NCBI GenBank assembly: GCA_030407005.1
Contig: JAUDYN010000003.1
Location: forward strand, 4,154,001-4,218,000
Origin: Desarmillaria ectypa
Taxonomy: Eukaryota > Basidiomycota > Agaricomycetes > Agaricales > Physalacriaceae
Reading direction: 5' to 3'
DNA length: 64,000 nt
Shown: positions 1-12,426 of the stretch, piece after piece
How the letters are laid out: every line of letters begins with the position of its first letter
Position numbering within the stretch: position 1 is the stretch's first letter
The notes under the pieces: model-generated
What the model saw: the letters and a program-made list of their open reading frames with translations, nothing else
Database searches by the model: none
Told to the model about the DNA's origin: nothing
Made by a program: the position numbers and the translations under genes

Positions 1-1125
1 TGTTTCTGAAAATTTGATAAAGACTTTAACCGATGTACTATGACTCATAATGAATCTTATGATCTCAATTTTCCGTCTTACCGATTATCTTTTCCCATCC
101 GAACATGTGATCGCATGCTCTTCGTTGCATTGCTGTCATGTACCCGCGTAATTGTTCATCTTTCGATACAGGATGAACGTTCTTTATCTCTCTGTTAAAT
201 CCTCAAGGCTCTCAGCTGATTGCAGGGGACATGAATCACTTCGGACAGCTATATGCTTCAAGGCCGTTCAAGGCCATTCATAATTGATAATCATGGTCGT
301 ATTCGCTAACCGTGGAGTCAAAAACAGTTTCGGGGTCGATACGTGACGGTCCGTTCCCCAGAACATTTCCAGTACCCCACTGGTGATGCGATATCGCATC
401 TTTATTTCTCCAATTCTAAACCGATTGCCTTTCCATAGATAACAGTAGTTGATGCCGTACTACTAATAGCCGCGATAAGCCTCTGAAAATGTACGCCTGC
501 CTTCTTCATGTTACCTTTCATTTCGGGTGTTTTCTCACAAGGTCTAAATCTACCGATATGAAGGCGCCTAGGAAACGATGACACATTTTTACCAACACAC
601 TCAATTTCGTACACAACCATTCGTGGCAAGATAGTTCCCAAGAGAATCCTACTTCAGCAATGCTTATGGGACGTGTCGGTCATATCGGCTACTGGAAACT
701 GAGCTTTCAGATTGCGACAACATCATGTAGCATCAAGCCCATTGAGTATTCGCCTTCCTTCCCCAAATCTGGGCTAACGTCACTATTTGAAGGTACTACG
801 ACTGAACTAATCAGCTTTTTCCCAAGTTCATCTGGCTATCCATTCTGATATCTTTTCTTATAATGTGACTCTTCCGCTAAGTCTATTAAAATGTGGCGCA
901 TCGAAGTCGAGCCAAACCGAACTAGATTTGTTTCGGGACAATCAGCTTTGTTGTGCCTGTACCCTGTACATAATACGTATATATGATCAAAGATTGTCTT
1001 AATGACGCTCAACGCTGTTAACGGGTGTCATTTTCCGTTAGCGACTGGAGCGGTACGAATTCTGAGGAAGTGTACAAACTAGCGACTTGACAAGGTAAGA
1101 AGTCCGGAATACAACTATTGGGGAG

Positions 1126-1166
1126 CCCCGCTCCGGGGACTGCCCGAGGGGCTCTGCAGGAGCCCC
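1126..1166. repeat. Two tandem GC-rich hairpins
   Basis: CCCCG-CTC-CGGGG (1126-1138) is followed closely by GGGGCTC-TGCAG-GAGCCCC (1148-1166). Both stems are perfect, of 5 and 7 bp. A comparable 7-bp GC hairpin lies about 560 bases downstream at 1725-1742. Function unknown; they could be ends of a small mobile element or a transcript structure. Confidence 0.5.
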
Positions 1167-1724
1167 AGCGATTGAACGTTTTCACACTCGGCTGGTGGGC
1201 CGATTACGGCTGTGTACGTGATACTGTTGCAATATATTTGGGTTTCGTCACCAGGTCCTTCCTCAAGTCCTCTTCGGTCGTTGACGTTAACACTGTTGTA
1301 CGTGTCACACGCTGTCAGCTGTGAGGCGGGGAAAATCATTCACACAAATAGATGATGTGAAGTCTATTACTATTCATCTAATATTACCATCATAATCAAT
1401 CGTAATTTATGGACCTTGTAGCCGTAGAGTACCAATTGCGAGCATTAATCATTAACCAGTCTTGTACTACGATAATATCACGCTTAATGGTGTTATTTTA
1501 CTTTGCCCCATCAGGCCCCATCTTCCTTATGTCCATCTCAGCCTACCTTACCTCGTTGTGCAAAGAATTAACTGGTCCCACCAAAACAAGTATTTTCCAT
1601 AGAATTTCATCAGTAGCTTGACATATTCTCTTTCCTTTATATATATATAAATATCAATGAACATTAAATGCAATTTTCAGCATTATTTTCAACCCAACCC
1701 ATGCGAGCCACTCGACGCGTACAT

Positions 1725-1742
1725 GGGCCCCCTGAGGGGCCC
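1725..1742. repeat. GC-rich hairpin
   Basis: A perfect 7-bp stem, GGGCCCC-CTGA-GGGGCCC, in otherwise moderate-GC DNA. It resembles the hairpin pair at 1126-1166. No CTRR end or target duplication was seen beside it, so a Helitron terminus is not supported. Confidence 0.45.
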
Positions 1743-3435
1743 CGCCGGTGTTGGCGCCGATGGAGTGGAGTTCCTCATTAAGTAACATCAAGAGCCTCCG
1801 GCAGCAGGGCTCTCAAATAGTTAGAACCAGAGGTTGGTACCAATCTTTCAAAATAAATGTCCTGTGATGATAAATACTCGTTTAACTCAGACCACGACGG
1901 CTCGGATCATAGGAACCGAACGCCGCTTAAGAAAGATCCGCTGCTTCGTATGTAAACCATGATATAGATTTACAGAGGCCGAAGAATGAGAGTAACGCAA
2001 ATTGGTATAGGTTTATGGAAGAAATACCCGCCATTATGGAGCGATGGCGGCCACTACAGGAACATTCTGTACGCGAAGATCGGCAATACGCAAGGCACTG
2101 ACTAGGGACGATGCGGTGGGTGAAAAACATGAATAAAATAGACGTACAGCCTGATTCGCAGTCAGCGTTGATTAGTTGCCAGCGCGAAAGGGTGGTTGAA
2201 TAAAAATAAATCTACGGTAACGGCCGCCTTAATTTTACAGCCCGTGAACCTGTCCTGCTCTATGCAGATCTCCGAATGAAACGAAACACAAATCTTTGAT
2301 GCGTCATTCAGATCCTAAGGTCGATTTTCCAGCTAGGCGCTATCTGGGCTCCATTTAGGATCGGGACCGTAGCGCATAATGAAATCACCCAGCCAGTATG
2401 CCAAGGATGGACTAGCGTTGCACTGAATTCACCGGTGAATGAACATTTTAACGCAGAACATTGACATGTAAATAACTTCAGCAGGATACCTATTATCATG
2501 TCATGGCATTTAAAACACAAGGGCCTCGAGTGCGACTGATGCCAGTTATCAATAACCAATGACAATGCGCGCCACTCGCATTTTACGAGCCTCCGACTAC
2601 AGATATCAGAACCCACGGCCCGAAGTCCCTGGTCGACTTCAGGGAAATCATGAAAAAAGAAAAAAAACGGCATAGGAACAGGAATTGATTGAGTCACAAT
2701 GGTTACAATGACCCGGTAATTTTAACGAGTTCGAGGGATGTGTGAAAGAATATGGAGGACAAAGACGCCTGCTGGCACCTACATTTCGGCACCGAGATGT
2801 GTCGGATGCAATAGAGAGTAGATGGGTTCAGTTGCTGTACGGGGGGAAATAGTAGCCGGCAAGCTAATCAATGACAAACATCTTCGGCCAGCCGTACCGC
2901 TAGCGTCGTTTGGCGCTGGATAAAGTCAACTGAATAGAAAAACCCGGTTTTGAGGTAATGGAGCTAACACCGGTAGGATGGCTGCAAATCGGATGGCAGA
3001 TTCGTATCCGCATGAACAGTAGCTCGTAGTCCCCGAAATTAAGGAGATAATGACATAACTATGAAAGGCTAGAGAGAAATTTTCATAAAAGGCATTCATG
3101 TCATCTCTAGAGGTACAGAATATGGTCTCTTAGTCAGATGTCAGGACATCTGCAGCACCTATTCAATAGATAAAGTTTCAGATAGCTGAACTGTTTATTC
3201 AAGTCATGATACGCCGGAGAAATCTGCAGATTATTTGAGATCACATAGATGGCATAGATGCACCCAGAACGGATGGTAAATGAGCAAAGCTGCCTATTTA
3301 TACGAAAGATATACCTAAAAACCCGAAAACCCGAGCGAGTTTTCGCTGACGGAGGGAAAGATATGGAAGAAAGGCGAACAAATTGAAGGAACGTGGGTGA
3401 AGGTTAGGTAAAGGAGATCAATAACGTAATCTATT

Positions 3436-3560
3436 GTCGCGGTTGTGGCGTGAGAAGATATTTTTCCTCGATCACCAACATCTCCTTCCAGTTCTTACCA
3501 TGCTAACACGAACCGGCTTGTATTCTCTCCTTCGTCGTTCGCATGGTGCTCTAATTTTTC
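3436..3560 (-). repeat. Dispersed repeat, left copy of an inverted pair
   Basis: The reverse complement of this segment aligns with 15028-15153. Shared blocks include CCACAACCGCGAC, TGTTAGCATG and GAGCA..ATG.GAA, with scattered transitions between them. The best-conserved 32 bases are 3436-3467. The extent beyond about 3560 is uncertain. It is probably a fragment of an old mobile element; no family could be named. Confidence 0.55.
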
Positions 3561-6055
3561 GTTGTATCTCCTTACAAACCCTTTACTCTGCTGAGTGTGT
3601 AGTCTACGCAGAAAATTTCCCTGAGGGATATAATGTTTCGACTATCCTCGAGACAATGAACGCCAATACTCAAATAGAGAAGATGCAACCACAGAAAACA
3701 CGCCTTTCAGTGTAGTTTCATGACAAGAACTGTACTAGTCGGTACTTACAAGGAAACGGAGGAAGTCCTCTGTCATTGAAAATCGCCTATGCTGAGGATC
3801 GACTACCAAGCACTGTTGTCGCATCCTTGGGGCGCTACAATGCGTCTTGTATTCTCACTATAGACCACATAACCCATAGGTTTGACTTACAGAGGTTGCG
3901 GGAAATCGCTCCTCATGGAATTGAATCCTTCAATCACAACAAATCCTTGAATCAACTCGAAATTCGTTTCCTCGCCTTCTCCACGGCGTTCAATGTGGGT
4001 TTCTTATTAGTTATCATTCTCTGATGTAAAATATTATGAATTTTGATCAGAAATATTCTTTGTGAAGACTGAAACTTTGAAAAGTCCCTGTTTGATTACA
4101 TCCACGACGATGAAAACAGTTTCCTCGCAGACTGTCACCCGATAGAAGAAAAGAATTCTAGGAGACCGCTGAAGCGAAGCATCGAGATACAACACATAGC
4201 ATCCCCGACGACTGCATAAACGTGTCAATCGTGGGCAAACCGATTACATAAGGTCTCACATGCCTCAGTTTCCGCATCCCTCTTGCCAAAAAGAAAGGTA
4301 AGTCGACCAAATATATCATCATGGCTGCCGTTGAAGTTGAATGGATGACAATAAACTACGTTATGTATCTTGGATTTGCGATAGAACCGGCGGTAGAGCA
4401 GTTTATGAAGATGTTCTAGTTCAAGGCTGCAAAGAAAAGAGTTGGGATGGAACTGCTTGCTCGGGACCACACCATGCATTTCAGCCTGGTTACTGTTCTC
4501 ACCCTACGTCCCAGTAGCTCACTCGCATTTACCTTAAACCAAGAGCAGCACGACATCCTGCAGAAAAAGGATTGCCAGAAACTGTTTTCGAGAATGGGTC
4601 GTGTTTCGAAAGTTTCTGTTCAGTTTGAGTGAGTAACTTTCCCCGTTTGCCGAATAGGCCTCCCTGATATGAGCCATTCTCAGTAAGAAGAATTTGAAGG
4701 GCATGTTGTTTGTTCAGTTCGACAGCATATTGTCAGCTATGGGAACCATACACACACAGGCGTGCTGCTTAATTTGAAAAGAAGCCATGTCAACTTCCAA
4801 GGAACTCATCAGCTCTGATGCCTCGTTATCCAATGATAAAATAAGCCAATTAGTTCAACTGTATCAAATTTCTCCCCCTGTCTACGCAGAAGTTTGTGGA
4901 AATTCGAAGTAATACAGCACGAATAAGATGCGTTGATGGTTTGCGTCAGACACCCATTTTTCAGTCACTGAGTCTGAAGTCATACAAAGTAGCGCAATTG
5001 CAGTGCTCGTTAGCGCACGAGAAACTCAGTACAATGCAAGATGTCTCATGCTCATCTGGATCATTGTCCCCAGAAACCGGTCTTCGCTTCATGATAGCGC
5101 CCGAGAGTCTGAGCTAGCCTCTTATACCGAAAACCTCATATGATAGAAATGGATTCGGCATACTTGTGTCGATAGGGCTTACGATTAATAAAACAATATA
5201 CTCTGTATCATTCATATCATTCATTTTCTGTTTCCCTACTTGCCTTTTAAGTTTCAGGACCCTGTACCATTTTCATGAACACCTCACTAATAGCTACATA
5301 AAAAAAGATAACACCTACCACTCTGTCGTTTAATCTTTGATACTTGACCGGCCGTGCAAACAACTGCCGTCTGACTAGTCTCGAAGCTCTTCTCCGGAGT
5401 ATAGCGCACTGCTTCTGCAATGAGAGGGCTATTCTCGACTAAAGCATGAAGGATTTTCGAGTTGCCTCGTGTGGTAAAGAAGACCATCGACCATCTCTTG
5501 ACATCGGACTGAGGGCCTGAAGGTTGCCTTGAAACTGGTTAGTTGCGAACGAAGTTAATGGAGCGTCAGGCTACAGGACCCGATGCAGGTTCGAACGGAG
5601 GATACCCCCACTGAGCAATAATAGTGCGTCGCCAGCATTACAGATTGCATACCTTGGCATTCACTTTGGCCATTTGACCAAGGGAGGCTCGAGTAAGGGA
5701 GCATGTGGACTCACCTTGACATATCGCCATTCTGTGTAACCCTGTGGAAGGACCTGCAGACCACCCAATCTGTTTTGCAAAAAGCTCAGGGAACCAAAGT
5801 CCGTATGGGCCCCGATCGCCATCCGGTCGGGAGCATATCCTGGGGGGCTCTTCGTCGTTCGTGCTTCGTATCCACTGTACTTATCCTTGGAGTGAAGTCA
5901 TGTGAAGGTTCCTTTCGGTAACCTAAATGTCATGGATCTTGAGTATCTGTAAACTCGGTGCATGAGTCAACGCATGCCTACACTCGGCCTTCTCGGTCCT
6001 AGCAGTGACTCACACATAATTTTCTTTTACTTTCTCTATTCTTCTTGCTCATACT

Positions 6056-6084
6056 AGAATATAATAGAACATTGTAGAATATTC
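6056..6084 (+). promoter_or_regulatory. Heat-shock-element-like array in LTR
   Basis: AGAAT-5bp-AGAAC-5bp-AGAAT places GAA at 6057, 6067 and 6077, exactly 10 bp apart, with an adjacent inverted TTC (6082-6084). This matches the step-type arrangement of nGAAn units that heat shock factor can bind. It ends about 20 bp upstream of the TATA box and recurs in the other two copies of this LTR. Function is inferred from pattern only. Confidence 0.45.
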
Positions 6085-6195
6085 ATGACTCGAGCCTTTT
6101 AGTATATAAATACCGTCTGTAACCTTGTAAAAGAAAGAAATCAAGCTACTCATCTTCAAGTCCACTTCATTGTGTGAACTAAGCATCTGATCGGT

Positions 6196-6344
6196 TACGC
6201 CTAGCGCTTGCCAATCTCCTCGCTTCCTGACTACGCCTAGCGCTTGTCAGAAACCTCATCAGTTACGCCTAGCGCCTGCTGAACAACTCGTTGGATACGC
6301 CAAGCGCTTTCCGACACCAATCCGAAGACTACGCCTAGCGCTTG
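6196..6344 (+). repeat. Five-copy TACGCCTAGCGCTTG repeat within LTR
   Basis: Units start at 6196, 6232, 6264, 6296 and 6330, spaced 32-36 bp, each centred on the palindrome AGCGCT or a one-base variant. They lie downstream of the TATA box, so inside the transcribed part of the LTR. The 3' LTR at 59330 also has five; the 5' LTR at 56155 has four and is exactly 32 bp shorter. Confidence 0.85.
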
Positions 6345-7165
6345 TCTTCATCTACAGCCCATAATAGCTCCGCGCTCACCAGCTGCTTCCTACAGTAACT
6401 GCTTCGCACTTACTGACCCCTTTACCTCGCAAACTGGACCTCTCAGGTCTCCTCACGAACCCTTGCCGGAATCTATTCTATTCCCTAACGACATACATCT
6501 CTATAACATATCCTACCTCGCTTCGATCATCACTTGTCGCCCCTCACTCTCATATCCTGATTTCGGCAGATTCCTAACACTAAACTTGTCATTGAAGATC
6601 TCCAGGATAGTATCGTATCGTTCATTTGGACCAATTTTACGATGAATGGGGTGATGGTAGATTTCATCCTCTCGTTTACGGCAAATGGGTAGGTGCAGTC
6701 AACGATGTTTGGGTAAGCGAGTGCATCGTCCTTCGAAACGTTGATGAACTCGACGGTGTCTTGCTGTCCTGATGCGTCTACGGCACTGCTGCCTGCTACT
6801 TTATATCTGATTGGAGAGGATGAGCCGAAGGTTATACACTGGAAAAAATAACTATCCCGAAGGATCTATCTTCATCGCCTTATTCGTATTTCATCTTCTC
6901 CTCGAGAGGCAGTTTCATCGTTTCCTCGCCCATGTCGAACATACGGTTGGATTCTTCCTCGACGTTATGGTTTTTCAGGCTACGGTTATCAATGATGTGA
7001 TATGAGCAGGCTTCACGGGAGAAATGTGCTACCAAAAACCGGGATTTCGAGCGGCTTCCCACAGCCTTTCTGTCTTAGTCGTATCGCCCTCCTTGGGGAG
7101 TCGGTGGTCGATAACTAGGATAGGACATAGTCTGGAAACGGGAGAGATAGCATATTTAGGCGGGA

Positions 7166-9472
7166 GATGGGAGGAACCGTGAGTCTCTTAAAAAGCGGTC
7201 ATAGGTGCTCCCTTTCGCATGATGAAGTGGTCACAAGCCAAACCGAAATAGAATAAACTAAGACCAGATGCCGAAACCAAACTCGATACTATGAAAAGAG
7301 AGCAAGGTTCATGGTATCGTTAAAAGTCCATTGGCAACCGAGAGAAGATCGTTGTAACCAGGTGATAGTAGAGTAGACCAAATTGAGAGTCCAAAGCGAA
7401 GGAATAGGTTTGTGGGGCTATATAAAATTTCACTGGATAGCTTTGCAACAATGAATCATCTCAGAAACTGGGTAGTGAATCTCCGCATTCCATGTCGAAA
7501 ATTAACGAGAGTAGTCACATTCTGAGCAAGATCCAAAGAGGAGGTGCAGATTCCGCCGAAGGTAAATAGCATAGGTAGAATCCAATACGAGTATCGAATA
7601 TTTAAAGGTCACCCAAAGCTGAAGGGACATATTGGCGCTACGTTAAGAGAACTGACGATGTCTAAAGTAAGGAGCTCAGCGATCAGCACCCCTGGGTCGC
7701 AGCGGAGCATCTGGAGTTTGAACTGAAATGGGTCGGTGTTTCACATTTGCAGACGGGATACCGCTTTGATCCACTTCTACATGATGATAAAGAATTTTAA
7801 GAAACAAGTCTCTACTGGTTTGAATAAAAAAGATTCAAAATAAGCGGTACCGCTGTGCCTATGAATTCTATTGTACCGTTACTGATTCTAACCAGAACTT
7901 TTCCTACAATTGAAACTGAAGTTTGACTGATACTCCGGCATCTCAGGCAACATCGATACTTCATCGAAACTGCACTTTGATCTCGGCCTCATGAGCAGAG
8001 GACCTGTCTGAAAATTTCTCTTTCCCCGTTTTCTACGTTTGCTTCCTCCGTGTTTTCGTTCTTATCCTTTTCTTATCCCAGGTATTTTCAGTGAGTCTCT
8101 CTGTACTAGCTTCTGTAGAATTTCAAATTTGAGGATTGCTTTGGGTTCAGTATCTCTCGGCTCCGGTTCGGGTACCCACTTACCCCTTTCCCTTCTACTT
8201 TCACAGAACCATCGGTTAATGCGTACGTATCATGAACCCAGCGAGAAGCTGCCAGGATACATGACTTCTTCTTCCTTCCGGCTTGTGGACCCTGGAGCAC
8301 TCTGTTGCTGGGATCAGTCAGGGTTGTTGCTCTTGTTTGTATGACATTTTCACGGTGTTTGAGCCAGACTGCTCCACCTTTTGTTAGCTCTTTAGCTTTA
8401 CGGCAAAGAAACTCGTAATTTTCTGAGATCGTTCCTTGTCGTTCAATAAATCAGTGACGATGTGAAGAGCGCATGCGTGCGTCGACGTATCGCGTCCTTG
8501 TCTCTGTCTGGCTTCTTGGTCTTCTTGACAGGACATCCCATCGCAGGACACCCCCGAATACATACTCCATAATACTGCAATGACATAATATAAGTACCAG
8601 TTTTTATTCTGTACATTTTCTAAGGTGTCGGTAATTTGAGCTTCGGGGCCGACGGTCGAAGATTGAAAGAGTAGAAAGCCGAACCCACTTCTACCGGAAT
8701 TCTTATATCGACGGATCGAGAAATTGCTGAGATGCAATGTGTACGGTGAATCGATGGCACGCCAAAGGTACGTGAAAGCCACCTTGTGATCAGGAAGGAG
8801 ACTATTGATTTCTGGCGCAGTATTCATTCTTGCAGCGACGTTATCCCCTTTGATTTCGGAAGTCGGGGCCGACGCTTATCGGCTTGGGTGGCGGCCCTTC
8901 AAGGTTTCACTCTCAGGCATAGATTTCCCCCACGAAAATATACGTCTGTTGACAGCCGAAACCCATTTTCTGCCTCTTTATCTTCACAGACGCGGGTAGC
9001 CTTCCACCTTCCATCAGTCGTCGCTACCTAGGCCGCCCAATTTGAAACAAACCTTGGCCTAACGTCATGGATCCTGATCGTGATATGTGCAATGTCAGAT
9101 CTAAGTATTTGACGCAATCTAATGAAAATGTCCAGCTTGTCAGATATGTTCTAACTTCCTCGTTGTAGTTTTATCCTCACACAGGTCATTTATATCAGGA
9201 TTAACTTCTCCTTTTGGGTTGCTATCCTACAAATTAAAGAGCTAAATCATCTTTGGCAATCTTGCTTTGCCTTAGCTCAAGCTCGGGCGTCATAAAATGC
9301 ACAATTTTCGAAACTCTCAAGATTCTCGACACTTGGCCCGACGCATTCTGCAGTTTTTGAGGTAAAATCGTCCTTTGGCTAAAAAAAAATTCGCCGGAAT
9401 AACCGTAAGACGAAAAAGGATAATGCGCTTCCATAAAAGGAATGCGAATCTTGATGGGGCTTCTTTCACAAA
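7166..9472. other. No assignable gene
   Basis: Several frames of 60-147 codons exist, the longest on the minus strand at 8384-8827, but none resembles a known family and none can be extended through introns with confidence. The last few hundred bases are the upstream region of the PUF gene. Confidence 0.35.
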
Positions 9473-9481
9473 TTATAAAAA
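9473..9481 (+). promoter_or_regulatory. TATA box of the PUF gene
   Basis: ATTATAAAAAGG lies about 55-60 bases before the ATG at 9535. With transcription starting roughly 30 bp downstream, the ATG at 9442 would be upstream of the transcript, which favours 9535 as the start codon. Confidence 0.55.
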
Positions 9482-9534
9482 GGACGGCGGCGACGTTTCT
9501 TGACTTCTTACCACCACCATCTCCCTCCCTTCAT

Positions 9535-12426
9535 ATGCCGTCCACCGACAGTGCCCAGTCCTTCCTCGCCGTTCATGATCACAGTCCACCACCACAAAAT
9601 GGTGCTTGCCCTCGACAGCCATCTGGACCACCTATGATGTCGATATGGGCGCCCCAACCCCAGCCGTCAGAGGCGACGTGGCCGAAGATGCTAGACTCAT
9701 TTTCGAAGGTTGCCGAGAAGGAAATTCAGCAGCAGCCCTTGCGTTCGATGCAGGTTTCTTCCCAGACGGTGCCAATGATCACTCGGGAGGACGTTTTTGG
9801 ACCTGCACCAGGTATATGGTCTACGACGACGAAGGAGATTGGTGCTATCGGGGATGGGAGAAAAAAGAACAGTCCTACGGGCGACTTCGACGACTCGGTA
9901 TGTATTTTGTTCCAGTTTTACCGTCGGAATTCTTTTTGACCTGACTATATGCAGCACGTCGAGCAGCTGCTTCGTACTCTGAATCTCAACTCACCCGACC
10001 CTTTCGTGCAACAAAATCCTGCCCTCAATCTAAGCTTCGAGACGGCGGCGCCAGGATCCCCAGATTTTTCCCCTGCGTCGGTTTCCTCTGCTCTTCTGAC
10101 TCCCACCGACCTCTCTCCGACCAGATCCTTCGACGTCAAGCAGCTTCAATCGCCTTATGAGTTCGCTACAGGTCCACGATCTGGCTCGTATATTCCCCAG
10201 TCCTCCTTGCTATTCGAGCCTAGCTCGCCGACGAGAATCCATCACATCTCAGATAACGGCGCATTATCTCATTCACCAACTTTCAACTCTTCGCAGATGC
10301 CAATTTCCGGGATTACTTACCTCCACGCTCCTAGCCAACTCCATTCTTTACCTTATTATTTGAAATCTTACGACTCTCACGCTGCAGCTGCCGTTGGCAA
10401 TATTGTTCCTCAGTCATCATACTCCGTGTACCAGGCTTCTCCTTCTGAACAAATTCCCTCTCAGCTCTTCAACTCCACACAGCCTCAAATGTCCCATCGC
10501 CAGGAAACTGCGACAAATGTCGGTATTAGTCGCGGGCCTATCAGCTCTGGCGATTGGCATATACCACAGGCGACTACTCAGCCAACGCAAGAGCATTTCT
10601 CTACCCACGCTGAGTGGATACGCTCGGATGAAAAGTCGATGGTCAATGCTCTCGGCATCAGTTCTGGAGGTGTCGGTATCGAGGAACATTCCTCCGGACT
10701 CCGCCCTTCGTTTTCGTACCAGCAATTATCGTCATCGTCGCCTCAAGGGCAGTCATCTCAGGAGGTAAGCCGCTTAATACTCCAGATTTGTTTCTTCTGA
10801 TGCGCATATAACCATATTTTATTAGCCGATCAATTTTCTCTCTCTCCTTCACCCATCGTCTACACCGCCATACCACTCTTTTGTTTCCCGGATCATCAAA
10901 GGATCAGACCAGCAAGCCTCAATTTTCTTGCAGCAGAAACTCAAAGTAGCTGATTTGAACGAGCGGGCCAAGATTGTGGACGCAATTTGTGCTCGAGGGT
11001 TTGAGATGATGGCTCACAGGTGAGTTGCTGAGCATATCTGTACACATGACGTCTAATTCTTTGACAGGTTCGGAAATTGGGCAGTTCAACGTTGTCTTGA
11101 AGCCGCCTCGACAGCTGAGGAGCGAAGAAAGATTGTTGGATGTATGAGGTAAGAAAGTCGCTGGTTATTTATTATCTGTATCGCTTATATCTTTCTCTCA
11201 AAGGGGGAGAATCGTCGAGCTTGCTACTAACTGCTATGGTTGCCATGTCCTACAAAAAGCGCTCGACTGCGAAGAAGATATTCGCCTCGCCATCGTTTCC
11301 GAATTACTTCTTGGGGACCCTGCTCAGACACTGGTGAATAAGCATGCCAGTCACGTCTGGAGTAAGGTACGAGATCTTCCCTAATACATTTCCTTATCCC
11401 TAACAACGGCCGTAGATCATGGAGCTGTCATGGACTCCTCCAGCGCCACCGATCTTTGCCTTGTACGTATCGACGACGCCGCTGTCTTCTACCATTGTAT
11501 TTAATCGCCGTTCTAGTGTCAACAAGTCGCTCAAAGGAAAGTGGGCCGCGCTCGCGTGTCATGAAACTGGATCTCTCGTTGTTCAGGTATGACTTCACCG
11601 TCGCACTGGATGTCTGTTTCTTTAACCCGCACACTGTCCCTCGCAGCACGCTTTTGAAAACCTTGAAGACTCCGCTAAGGACGGCATCGTCGACGAGCTG
11701 CTGAATCAGGGCCCTTCCGTCTTCAGCGAGGTTGCGAAGAGCCAATGGGGTTCTTATTGTATCCAACACAGTACGTTCTACTCTGAACTTTATTGATGCA
11801 GGTCGCTGATGATCCTTCCACTTCCAGTCTTAGAGCACGGATCTGACAAGCATCGTCAACTGACCCTCGACCACCTGATATCAGGTCTTCTTGAATACGC
11901 AACTAATGAACAGGGGTATAAATCAGTGACGAAGGCTTTAAAGGAAGGTGGCAAAGACACGCTCGACAAGGTGGTCAAGAGGATGTGTGAACCTGCGAAA
12001 GGGTATAGTCCCTTTCGCCTACTCTGCCAGCAACAGGTGCTTATGTTTATTCGGTATAGGGCTCGACGTGCAACGATCGTCGACCTAGCGCTGTCAGTGA
12101 CTGGCAGTCAGTTGATCGCCAGTGTCTTGCCCACGGTATGTCCGCTGTTCTGCTTCTCATGAATTCGATGTATTTATTATATATGTAAAGGCCGACAAGG
12201 ACCAGCGCGCGCTTCTTTACGACTGTATTAGAGGCCATATTGTTACCTTGCGTGGGTGCAAAACCGGCTCCAAAGTTATTTGGTTATTGTGAGTCCCCCC
12301 GCTGTATTTCGGTGAGTGTCAAGCTAACGTGTACTGTGCAATTAGTGACCGAATGGTGCACTACTTCCAAATTTTATTACTCCGAAACTTACTTTTTTCC
12401 TCCAGCGCGCATACTATGGCTACTGA
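9535..12426 (+). CDS. PUF (Pumilio-family) RNA-binding protein, Jsn1/Puf2-like class
   Basis: Thirteen exons give 743 codons: 9535-9897, 9955-10764, 10826-11019, 11068-11148, 11204-11366, 11416-11462, 11517-11586, 11647-11770, 11828-12002, 12060-12135, 12191-12288, 12346-12355, 12406-12426. All introns are GT-AG and every phase joins. Residues 1-390 are Ser/Pro/Gln-rich and probably disordered. The C-terminal half holds PUF repeats, with signatures FGNWAVQRCLEAA, NCYGCHVLQKAL, ETGSLVVQHAFE, QWGSYCIQHILEHG, EQGYKSVTKALKEG, VTGSQLIASVLP and CKTGSKVIWLFDRM, ending RAYYGY. PUF proteins bind short motifs in mRNA 3' UTRs and control decay or translation in the cytoplasm. No RRM is visible, although some fungal members have one. 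Exon 12 is only 10 bases, and without it the conserved end is lost. The ATG at 9442 is an in-frame alternative start. No damage was seen, so it is probably functional. Confidence 0.92.

Larger units (their letters stand above)
1..5216. other. No assignable gene; sparse repeats
   Basis: No reading frame here resembles a protein family I recognise. The minus strand between about 3.5 and 4.5 kb shows several GT/AG-like borders, for example an acceptor near 4430 and donors near 3900 and 3760, so a degraded multi-exon gene is possible. I could not join the pieces into one frame. CpG content is normal, unlike the retrotransposon half of the window. Listed separately are two GC-rich hairpins and one member of an inverted repeat pair. 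Confidence 0.4.
5928..6579 (+). mobile_element. Solo LTR of the non-autonomous element, copy A
   Basis: Starts TGTCATGG and ends CCTAACA. It is flanked by the perfect 5-bp target duplication CTAAA (5923-5927 and 6580-6584). It is the same 652-bp LTR as the 3' LTR at 59330-59981 and differs from it by scattered substitutions. It contains a TATATAAATA box (6103-6112), three phased GAA units upstream of it, and five TACGCCTAGCGCTTG-like units (starting 6196, 6232, 6264, 6296, 6330). It most likely remained after recombination between the two LTRs of a full element, and it interrupts the oxygenase pseudogene. Confidence 0.95.
5217..7165 (-). pseudogene. 2-oxoglutarate/Fe(II)-dependent oxygenase pseudogene (isopenicillin-N-synthase-like fold)
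   Basis: Read on the minus strand, this encodes a recognisable fungal 2OG-Fe(II) oxygenase, an enzyme class that couples decarboxylation of 2-oxoglutarate to oxidation of a small-molecule substrate. Visible landmarks in order are MFDMGEETMKLPLEEKMKYE (about 6882-6941), DTVEFINVSKDDALAYP, the metal-binding HTD at about 5799-5807, NLHRV with the distal His at 5583-5585, VFFTTRGNSK and ENSPLIAEAV, ending near 5217. Several introns have usable borders. Disabling changes include a TAA where the family has Gln after MKYE, a lost splice donor after RSFG, a one-base frameshift before the ILEIFNDKF block, a TGA after KGTFT, a TAA after GPET, and a 652-bp solo LTR at 5928-6579 within that damaged exon. 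I infer a dead gene. The true substrate cannot be told, and the exact 5' end (near 7165) is a guess. Confidence 0.85.

Noticed and set aside
1126..1742. GC hairpins as Helitron ends.
   Set aside because: No CTRR terminus, no 5' TC end and no insertion between A and T could be shown.
9442..9534. Upstream in-frame ATG for the PUF protein.
   Set aside because: It precedes the TATA box at 9473, so it is unlikely to be in the transcript; kept only as an alternative start.
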